Of a stretch of 64,000 bases of DNA, positions 58,041 to 64,000 are shown one piece after another. Each line of letters opens with the position of its first letter. The stretch's first letter is position 1. The stretch spans positions 4,962-68,961 of the forward strand of contig CAKSSJ010000007.1 of NCBI GenBank assembly GCA_934488615.1, in the 5' to 3' direction. The translations under genes were made by a program, and so were the position numbers. Source of the stretch: an uncultured Eubacteriales bacterium. GTDB lineage: Bacteria; Bacillota; Clostridia; Oscillospirales; Acutalibacteraceae. The notes under the pieces were generated by a model. That model ran no database searches. It was not told where the DNA came from and saw only the letters and a list, made by a program, of their open reading frames with translations.

Positions 58041-60038
58041 TTATACATCAAGATTCTGAACGTACTTGGCGTTCTTTTCTATGAAATCACGGCGAGGCTC
58101 AACCTTATCGCCCATAAGGATCGAGAAGGTTTCGTCAGCCTCCATTGCGTCCTCAAGAGTAACGCGGAGCATGATTCTTGTTTTTGGATCCATGGTTGTC
58201 TCCCAAAGCTGAATGGGATCCATCTCACCGAGACCTTTGTATCGCTGAATGTCGCATCCGCCGCCCATTTCCTCCGTGAGCCTGTCACGCTCCTCATCGG
58301 AGAAGGCGTAAACGTGCTTTTTGCCCTTGCTGACCTTGAAAAGAGGCGGCTGGGCGAGATAAACGTGACCCGTGTCAAGCAGAGGTCTCATGTATCTGAA
58401 GAAGAATGTAAGCAGAAGCGTTCTGATATGAGCACCGTCAACATCGGCATCCGCCATGATAACGACCTTGTCATATCTTAGCTTGTTAATATCAAAATCC
58501 TCGCCTATACCCGTACCGAGAGCGGTAACTATCGGGATAAGCTTTTCGTTTGAGATGACCTTGTCAAGACGTGACTTTTCAACGTTGAGCATCTTTCCCC
58601 AAAGAGGAAGAATAGCCTGAAACTGTCTGTCGCGTCCCTCCTTTGCGGAGCCGCCTGCCGAATCACCCTCGACGATGTAAAGCTCGGTGCTGTCCGCACT
58701 CTTTTCGGTGCAGTCTGCAAGCTTACCGGGGAGTGAGTTGCTTTCAAGCGCACCCTTGCGGCGCGCAAGGTCACGGGCTTTTCTTGCGGCCTCTCTCGCT
58801 CTTGAAGCGTCAAGCGCCTTTGAGAAGATAGCCTTAACAACTGACGGGTTTTCCTCAAAATATGTCATCAGCTTTTCATAAACGAGCGACGAAACAATGC
58901 TTGTCATTTCCGTATTGCCGAGCTTGCCCTTGGTCTGGCCCTCGAACTGAGCCTCGGTCAGCTTAACGCTGATAACTGCGGAAAGTCCCTCGCGCACATC
59001 CTCGCCCGAAAGCTTTTTGTCGCCGTCCTTGAGTATGCCGTATTTCTTGCCGTAGTCATTGAAAACACGGGTCAAAGCTGTTTTAAAGCCTGTTTCATGA
59101 GTACCGCCGTCAATTGTGCGGACGTTATTTGCGAATGAAAGAATATTTTCATTGTAGCTGTCGTTATATGCCATCGCGATCTCGGCTGATTTGTCGCCGA
59201 CGGTCGTGGAAATGTGGATCGGCGGAGTATGGAGCGGAGTAAGCGCGCGGCTTGTGTTGATGTATTCAACAAAGCTCGACAGACCGCCCTCATAGCAGTA
59301 GACCTTTTCAACAATGTTTTCGGGATCTCTCGAATCCGTCAGCTTGATTGAAAGTCCTGCATTGAGGAATGCGGATTCGCGAAGCCTTCTTTCAAGCACG
59401 TCAAATTCATACTCGGTCGTTTCCGTAAATATCTCGGGATCAGCCTTGAAGCGAATAAGAGTACCTGTCTCGTTCGTATCGCCGATTATCTTCATATCGC
59501 ATACGGCATTGCCGCGCGAGAATTTCTGGTAATGAACATGTCCGTCACGGGAAACCTCAGCCTCCATCCACTCGGAGAGCGCATTAACAACGGACGAACC
59601 GACGCCGTGCAGACCGCCCGAAACCTTATAGCCGCTGCCGCCGAACTTACCGCCTGCGTGCAGAACGGTGAGAACGACCGTCAGGGTCGGGATGCCCATT
59701 TTTTCGTGGATAGCAACGGGAATTCCTCGGCCGTTATCACGGACAGAGATTATATTGCCGGGGAGGATCTCAACCTCAATATGGGTACAAAAGCCTGCGA
59801 GAGCCTCGTCGATAGAGTTATCGACGATTTCGTAAACAAGATGATGCAAGCCCCTCGGGCCTGTCGATCCGATGTACATGCCCGGTCTTTTACGAACAGC
59901 CTCGAGGCCCTCAAGAACCTGAATCTGGTCGGCACCGTATTCCTCGGTGACGGCAGTATCCATAGCTTCGTCAAGCAGCTCTTCACCGCTCACCTCTGCC
60001 ACGGCAATTATAGGTTCATTTTTTTCTTCGTTTGCCAC
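58041..60038 (-). CDS. gyrB: DNA gyrase subunit B
   Basis: The ATPase subunit of gyrase. The 665-residue protein has a GHKL ATPase domain (EIVDNSIDEALAGF with catalytic Glu, ISVRDNGRGIPV, GGLHGVGSSVVNALS), a transducer, and a TOPRIM domain (YIVEGDSAGGSAKEGRDRQF, MADADVDGAHIRTLLLTFFF) with the closing QRYKGLGEMDP. An acidic extension of about 30 residues precedes the usual start. GTG at 60038 is used, with GGAGG 9 bases upstream. It overlaps none but directly follows a conserved unknown gene. Confidence 0.96.
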   Translation of the reverse strand: MANEEKNEPIIAVAEVSGEELLDEAMDTAVTEEYGADQIQVLEGLEAVRKRPGMYIGSTGPRGLHHLVYEIVDNSIDEALAGFCTHIEVEILPGNIISVRDNGRGIPVAIHEKMGIPTLTVVLTVLHAGGKFGGSGYKVSGGLHGVGSSVVNALSEWMEAEVSRDGHVHYQKFSRGNAVCDMKIIGDTNETGTLIRFKADPEIFTETTEYEFDVLERRLRESAFLNAGLSIKLTDSRDPENIVEKVYCYEGGLSSFVEYINTSRALTPLHTPPIHISTTVGDKSAEIAMAYNDSYNENILSFANNVRTIDGGTHETGFKTALTRVFNDYGKKYGILKDGDKKLSGEDVREGLSAVISVKLTEAQFEGQTKGKLGNTEMTSIVSSLVYEKLMTYFEENPSVVKAIFSKALDASRAREAARKARDLARRKGALESNSLPGKLADCTEKSADSTELYIVEGDSAGGSAKEGRDRQFQAILPLWGKMLNVEKSRLDKVISNEKLIPIVTALGTGIGEDFDINKLRYDKVVIMADADVDGAHIRTLLLTFFFRYMRPLLDTGHVYLAQPPLFKVSKGKKHVYAFSDEERDRLTEEMGGGCDIQRYKGLGEMDPIQLWETTMDPKTRIMLRVTLEDAMEADETFSILMGDKVEPRRDFIEKNAKYVQNLDV

Positions 60039-60040
60039 GG

Positions 60041-60904
60041 TTAATTACCTCCGTTCAGTCTGTTCATAAATGATTTTTTCTGCTTCTTGGGCTTATAGAG
60101 GGGCGGATGCTCCAGCTTTGCCCTTACGGATGATTTTCTGAGAAGCTTGTTCGTCTCGATAACCGAGAGCGTCATATCGCCCATATAGTCAACGCAGTTT
60201 GCAAGAAGCTGCTCGTCGTCATAAAGCGAGCCGAGAATAGTAACAACAATAACGCTCTGAGTCTGATTGGTACCGTCATTGTATATCTCATTGAACATGT
60301 TGAAGAGCTTTCTCATCTGGGTCGGGTCGTTGCGCTGAACAGTCTCGCGAACCTTTGCGTTACCGTAATTGAGGAAGAAATCGTCGGCGAGGAATTCGCC
60401 GTATTTTGTAACGTTGGCTCTGTAGACCTCCTTAAGCTCGGGATAGATAACAACGAATCTGCTGCCGAGAGTGTTGAGGTCATAGTAGGCCGCGCCGCTC
60501 TTTGCCTCCGCCTTTGAAACGGGCTGAGGAAGCTTCTTTGAGCCCTTGCCCTTGCTTCCGTACACCTCAATGATTCCGTCGCAGAAGTCATTTACAAGAT
60601 ATTTGATGTCCCTGCCGTCCGCATTGTCGGGATTGAAGAGGGTCATTGTGACCTTTTTATAATCGTCGTCAACCGCCTCTGCCGCCTGCGACTGAGCACA
60701 GAGCAGAGAGATCTTTCCCTCAAGGAATTCGATTTTTACCGAACCCTTTTTGCCCGTATAGGTTATAGTCGAGCTGCCGTTTTTTACGGCAACGGGGAGA
60801 GCGCCTTTCTCGGTTCCCTCGGGAATTACCACGCTGAAGCCGTGATCGCTCATCGTGCTTTCTATGCCCTTCATTACCAAACCTAAAGCTTCGTTAAGTT
60901 CCAT
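60041..60904 (-). CDS. Unknown protein encoded next to gyrB
   Basis: I do not recognise this 287-residue cytoplasmic protein. It has an alpha/beta N-terminal part (residues 1-75: MELNEALGLVMKGIESTMSD, then YTGKKGSVKIEFLEGKISLL) that may be a small ligand-binding fold. The middle is Lys/Gly rich (VYGSKGKGSKKLPQP). The helical C-terminal half (YPELKEVYRANVTKYGEFLA, FFLNYGNAKVRETV, KLFNMFNEIYNDG) ends in a basic tail (KPKKQKKSFMNRL). GGAG precedes the ATG and its stop lies 2 bases before gyrB, so it is the first gene of the gyrB-gyrA operon. Confidence 0.7.
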   Translation of the reverse strand: MELNEALGLVMKGIESTMSDHGFSVVIPEGTEKGALPVAVKNGSSTITYTGKKGSVKIEFLEGKISLLCAQSQAAEAVDDDYKKVTMTLFNPDNADGRDIKYLVNDFCDGIIEVYGSKGKGSKKLPQPVSKAEAKSGAAYYDLNTLGSRFVVIYPELKEVYRANVTKYGEFLADDFFLNYGNAKVRETVQRNDPTQMRKLFNMFNEIYNDGTNQTQSVIVVTILGSLYDDEQLLANCVDYMGDMTLSVIETNKLLRKSSVRAKLEHPPLYKPKKQKKSFMNRLNGGN

Positions 60905-60957
60905 GTCTTTTTCTCCTTAATATAAGCATAATTATACTACTGTACATAACAAGTAAG

Positions 60958-60986
60958 ATTATATCATATAAATAGGTTTTTGTCAC
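60958..60986 (-). promoter_or_regulatory. Promoter of the gyrB-gyrA operon
   Basis: Minus strand GTGACA (60986-60981), 17 bases, TATAAT (60963-60958), about 50 bases before the first gene. Confidence 0.65.
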
Positions 60987-61036
60987 TATTTTTTTGCAAA
61001 TTTGTACAGAGAAATATCATGAAACGGCAATTTTCC

Positions 61037-61065
61037 TTGACTTGATTTGACTATTATGATAACAT
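61037..61065 (+). promoter_or_regulatory. Promoter of ddl
   Basis: TTGACT (61037-61042), 17 bases, TAACAT (61060-61065). A second possible pair, TTGACT-N17-TATTGT, overlaps it. A leader of about 120 bases follows before ddl, without a clear structure. Confidence 0.5.
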
Positions 61066-61190
61066 TAACTATTGTGTATAGGTATGGTGACCGCCGCTTG
61101 GAGCTCTGCGTGATTTTCAGCGACTGTCTTTCGGTAAAAATACCTGAAATACCCTTTAGTACATCAAATAATATTAGGATGTGACTTCCA

Positions 61191-62261
61191 ATGAAAAACG
61201 CACTTATTCTTTTCGGCGGCGTTTCGAGCGAGCATGATGTTTCGGTCGTTTCCGCACGCTCCGTAATTGAGAACACTCCGAGGGATAAATATAATCTTAT
61301 CCTTATCGGAATAACAAAGGACGGTCGCTGGTTCAAGTATGACGGCGACGTTTCAAAGCTCCCCGAGGACAAATGGCTTGAGGACGAAAAGTATCTTACG
61401 AAGGCTGTTATTTCTCCCGACCGCGAGGATCATGGAATCCTTGTTTTCCGCGAGGACGGAATCGAAAAAATACATATCGACGTTGTTTTCCCCGTGCTCC
61501 ACGGCAAGAACGGCGAGGACGGAACGATTCAGGGCTTTCTCCAAATTGCGGGAATTCCGTTTGTCGGCTGTGACATGCTTTCCTCGGCTTGCTGTATGGA
61601 TAAGGCAATAACAAACACTCTTGCCGATGTTGCGGGAATTCCGCAGGCAAAGTGGCTCGGCTTCACGAAATATGAATACGACAAAACTCCCGAGGATTAC
61701 AATAAAAAGGCTGAGGATTATCTCGGATTTCCGATTTTTGTCAAGCCGGCAAACGCAGGCTCATCGGTCGGCGTAACCAAGGCTGTTGACGCAGAATCAC
61801 TCAAAAAATCTATTGACAAGGCTTTCAATGAGGACAGCAAAATCGTCCTTGAAGAGGGTGTTGACGGCATGGAGGTTGAATGTGCGGTTCTCGGCAACGA
61901 GGAGCCTATAGCTTCAATCTGCGGCGAAATCGTTCCCTGCAACGACTTCTACGATTACGAGGCAAAGTATATCAACCCGTCAAGTGAGCTTCATATCCCG
62001 GCAAGACTGCCGCAGGAGAAAATCGACGAGGTCAGAGCGGCGGCTTGTAACGCATATAAGGCACTCGGCTGCAGCGGACTTGCAAGAGTTGATTTCTTCG
62101 TAAGACACAGCGACGGCAAGGTTATGCTCAATGAGCCGAACACCATCCCCGGCTTTACTTCAATTTCGATGTATCCCAAGATGTTCGCCGCTTCGGGAAT
62201 TCCCTACAGCGAGCTGATTGACCGACTTCTTACCCTTGCAATGGAGAAGTGGGACAGATGA
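61191..62261 (+). CDS. ddl: D-alanine-D-alanine ligase
   Basis: ATP-grasp enzyme joining two D-Ala for peptidoglycan precursors. The 356-residue protein has LILFGGVSSEHDVSVVSA at the start, VVFPVLHGKNGEDGTIQGFL, FPIFVKPANAGSSVGVTKA, the omega-loop FYDYEAKYINPSS, and SGLARVDFFV with LNEPNTIPGFTSISMYPKMF. The Tyr-containing omega loop and the Ser/Tyr positions suit D-Ala-D-Ala rather than the D-Lac ligases of vancomycin resistance. AGGATG precedes the ATG. It overlaps the following gene by 4 bases. Confidence 0.95.
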   Translation: MKNALILFGGVSSEHDVSVVSARSVIENTPRDKYNLILIGITKDGRWFKYDGDVSKLPEDKWLEDEKYLTKAVISPDREDHGILVFREDGIEKIHIDVVFPVLHGKNGEDGTIQGFLQIAGIPFVGCDMLSSACCMDKAITNTLADVAGIPQAKWLGFTKYEYDKTPEDYNKKAEDYLGFPIFVKPANAGSSVGVTKAVDAESLKKSIDKAFNEDSKIVLEEGVDGMEVECAVLGNEEPIASICGEIVPCNDFYDYEAKYINPSSELHIPARLPQEKIDEVRAAACNAYKALGCSGLARVDFFVRHSDGKVMLNEPNTIPGFTSISMYPKMFAASGIPYSELIDRLLTLAMEKWDR

Positions 62262-62668
62262 ATTGTCTGATTACGATTCACGACATGCACCTGACGGACG
62301 GTAAGCCAGAGCGCTCGAAAATGATAACCAATGCCGATATCGAGGGCAGTGCAGGGCATTACACTGTGAAATACAACGAACCGTCGGACGAGATGAAAGG
62401 CTGCAAAACCTGCATAAGCGTGACTGGCGGCTGCTGTGTCGAGATAACCCGTGAGGGTGCATACAACACGATCATGAAGATTGAAAAAGGCAGACGGAAT
62501 ATCTGCTGTTATGCAACGCCCGTCGGCAGCTTCATGATGGGAATTTCGGGCTCGATGGTGACCTCGGAATTCAAGGCTGGCAGGCTTATAAAGCTTGAAT
62601 TCGCCTATGAGCTTGATGCAGAGGGAACGCTTCTGAGCAAGAACAGGATCCGCATAACGGCGGAGTGA
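62258..62668 (+). CDS. DUF1934-family small beta-barrel protein
   Basis: A 136-residue protein of the DUF1934 (YwiB-like) family, a calycin-like barrel of unknown function. It has CLITIHDMHLTDGKPERSKM, GSAGHYTVKYNEPSDEMKGC, CVEITREGAYNTIMKIEKGR, a TPVGSFMMGI segment, and a closing LIKLEFAYELDAEG. In Firmicutes these are often found just upstream of argS, as here. The start overlaps the ddl stop (ATGA), with GGAGAAG upstream. Several Cys residues (four in the first 75) are unusual for the fold but not conclusive. Confidence 0.82.
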   Translation: MNCLITIHDMHLTDGKPERSKMITNADIEGSAGHYTVKYNEPSDEMKGCKTCISVTGGCCVEITREGAYNTIMKIEKGRRNICCYATPVGSFMMGISGSMVTSEFKAGRLIKLEFAYELDAEGTLLSKNRIRITAE

Positions 62669-62711
62669 AAAATAAATTGTAAAATTCCTCAAACCGAAAG
62701 GAATGATATAA

Positions 62712-64000
62712 ATGTCATATATAGTAAACAAGGTTCAGGATGACCTTAAAAAAATAATCGCCGACGCTTCGGCAAAGGCTGCCGAAAAAGGCACTCTTGC
62801 CGCTGTTCCGACAGGCGCATTCAATGTTGAGATCCCTGCCGACAGAGCAAACGGCGATTTTTCAACCAATGCCGCAATGGCATGGGCAAGGGAGTTGAGA
62901 AATGCTCCGAAAAGGATTGCCGACGCGATCATCGCCGAAGCAAGCCTTGACGGCACATATTTTGAGCGCGTCGAGGTCGCAGGTCCCGGATTCATCAATT
63001 TCTATCTCGATGACCTCTACTATGCCGATATTCTCAAGGATATCCGTGCCAAGGGCAAGGACTACGGCCATTCGGACTACGGCAAGGGCAAGAAAATAAA
63101 CGTTGAATTTGTTTCCGCCAACCCGACAGGTCCCATGCATATGGGCAATGCACGCGGCGGCGCACTCGGCGACTGTCTTGCCGCCGTGCTCGACTGCGCA
63201 GGCTACGAGGTCAGCCGTGAATTCTACATCAACGATGCAGGCAATCAGATCGACAAGTTCGCCCTTTCGCTCGACATCAGATATCAGCAGATCTATAAGG
63301 GCGAGGATGCTGTTGAGCTCCCCGAGGACAGCTACCACGGCGAGGACATTAAGGTTCGTGCGCAGGAATTTGCCGACGTTTACGGCGATAAATATATAAA
63401 TGCCGACGAAACGGAGCGCAGAAAGGCTCTCGTTGATTTTGCATTGCCGAAGAACATTCAGGCAATGAAGGACAACCTTACAAAGTACAGAATCGAATAC
63501 GATACATGGTTCCATGAGAGCGTTCTCCACAATGACGGCGAGCTTGCCGACACGATCGAGCTTATGAAAGAAAAGGGCTTGACCTACGAAAAGGACGGCG
63601 CACTCTGGTACAAAAACATTGAGGTTCAGACCGAGCGTCTTAAGAAGCAGGGACTTTCTCAGGAGAGCATTGACAAGCTTGAGCTTAAGGACGATGTTCT
63701 TATCCGCGCAAACGGAAATCCGACATATTTCGCCGCAGATATCGCTTATCATCGCAACAAGCTCTCGGTCAGAAATTTTGACACGGCTATTGACGTTTGG
63801 GGCGCAGACCACCACGGTCACGTTGCAAGAATGCAGGGCGCACTCGACGCTATCGGCGTCGGCGGAGACAGACTGAACGTTATTCTCATGCAGCTTGTCC
63901 GCCTCACCCGTGACGGCGAGGTTGTCAGAATGTCAAAGAGAACGGGCAAGGCAATCACGCTTGTTGACCTGCTCGAGGATATTCCTATCGACGCAGTAAG
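62712..64000 (+). CDS. argS: Arginine-tRNA ligase (C-terminus cut by window edge)
   Basis: Class I synthetase charging tRNA-Arg. About 429 codons are present. The N-terminal Add1 domain (GAFNVEIPADRANGDFSTNA) is followed by the HIGH-type motif in SANPTGPMHMGNARGG. GNPTYFAADIAYHRNKL with VWGADHHGHVARMQGAL comes next, and the KMSK-type loop reads VRMSKRTGKAIT. The anticodon-binding domain lies beyond base 64000. The ATG at 62712 follows AAAGGA. It is 43 bases after the DUF1934 gene and probably co-transcribed with ddl. Confidence 0.96.
   Translation, partial: MSYIVNKVQDDLKKIIADASAKAAEKGTLAAVPTGAFNVEIPADRANGDFSTNAAMAWARELRNAPKRIADAIIAEASLDGTYFERVEVAGPGFINFYLDDLYYADILKDIRAKGKDYGHSDYGKGKKINVEFVSANPTGPMHMGNARGGALGDCLAAVLDCAGYEVSREFYINDAGNQIDKFALSLDIRYQQIYKGEDAVELPEDSYHGEDIKVRAQEFADVYGDKYINADETERRKALVDFALPKNIQAMKDNLTKYRIEYDTWFHESVLHNDGELADTIELMKEKGLTYEKDGALWYKNIEVQTERLKKQGLSQESIDKLELKDDVLIRANGNPTYFAADIAYHRNKLSVRNFDTAIDVWGADHHGHVARMQGALDAIGVGGDRLNVILMQLVRLTRDGEVVRMSKRTGKAITLVDLLEDIPIDAV

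Noticed and set aside
61066..61190. Possible structured leader or riboswitch before ddl
   Set aside because: Only a 6-bp AGGTAT/ATACCT closing stem could be found; no conserved core or terminator/anti-terminator was recognisable.
61191..62261. VanA/VanB-type D-Ala-D-Lac ligase
   Set aside because: The omega loop keeps the Tyr-containing YDYEAKY segment of D-Ala-D-Ala ligases and no vanH/vanX genes are nearby.
62862..63821. Open frame of 319 codons antisense to argS
   Set aside because: It lies wholly within the conserved argS coding region, has no ribosome binding site, and its Cys/Val/Asn-rich translation looks like a frame shadow of a codon-biased gene.

Overview
The window looks like chromosome of a low-to-mid GC anaerobic Firmicute, most likely a gut clostridium of the Ruminococcaceae/Oscillospirales type. 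Supporting signs are a CIRCE-controlled groESL, RNase Y, a YlmC/YmxH protein, AdhE with Rex, two different [FeFe]-hydrogenase-type proteins, sigma-A promoters of the TTGACA-N17-TATAAT type and strong AGGAGG ribosome binding sites. No rRNA, tRNA, CRISPR array or intact insertion sequence was seen. Species assignment is inference.

Layout. 1-3085: rimP-nusA (minus, nusA runs off the left edge) behind a leader with two mutually exclusive hairpins, then a two-gene membrane pair (DUF5058-type). 3114-4117: a small XRE regulator, a divergent promoter/operator region, an XRE gene fragment and a MITE-like element. 4134-6170: groES-groEL with a perfect CIRCE. 6284-14500: a TIM-barrel sugar isomerase/epimerase-like gene, an ABC exporter with a giant coiled-coil permease, a BMP-type lipoprotein, a YfcE-like phosphodiesterase and a LysR regulator. 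14623-14932: a compact type I toxin-antitoxin locus. 15057-20535: a plus-strand run recA-recX-rimO-pgsA-class II aldolase-PLC-like gene.

20609-36241 is an accessory region rich in secreted lipid- and phosphate-active hydrolases: a neutral-ceramidase-like protein, alkaline phosphatase, DUF4474 protein, two tandem sphingomyelinase-like EEP phosphodiesterases and a calcineurin-like phosphoesterase. Also present are a GH29 protein with altered catalytic residues, a LicD phosphotransferase, a cytidylyltransferase broken by an amber codon, and a GH38-like fragment. RNase Y (25499-27061) sits in the middle. I read this as a candidate host/diet sphingolipid and phospholipid degradation neighbourhood.

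36342-39758 holds membrane proteins, a lipoprotein and an SDR. 39864-48972 is a minus-strand redox block: two thioredoxin-like [2Fe-2S] ferredoxins, a PAS-bearing group C (sensory, HydS-like) [FeFe] hydrogenase, a SpoIIE-type phosphatase and a group B-like [FeFe] hydrogenase, preceded by an APH-like kinase, AdhE and Rex. Rex has a near-consensus operator in its own promoter. This suggests a circuit in which H2 and NADH status set fermentative flow. 49045-64000 is mostly housekeeping: PfkB kinase, ChbG-like deacetylase, hisS-aspS, mgsA, gyrB-gyrA, ddl, a DUF1934 gene and the 5' part of argS.
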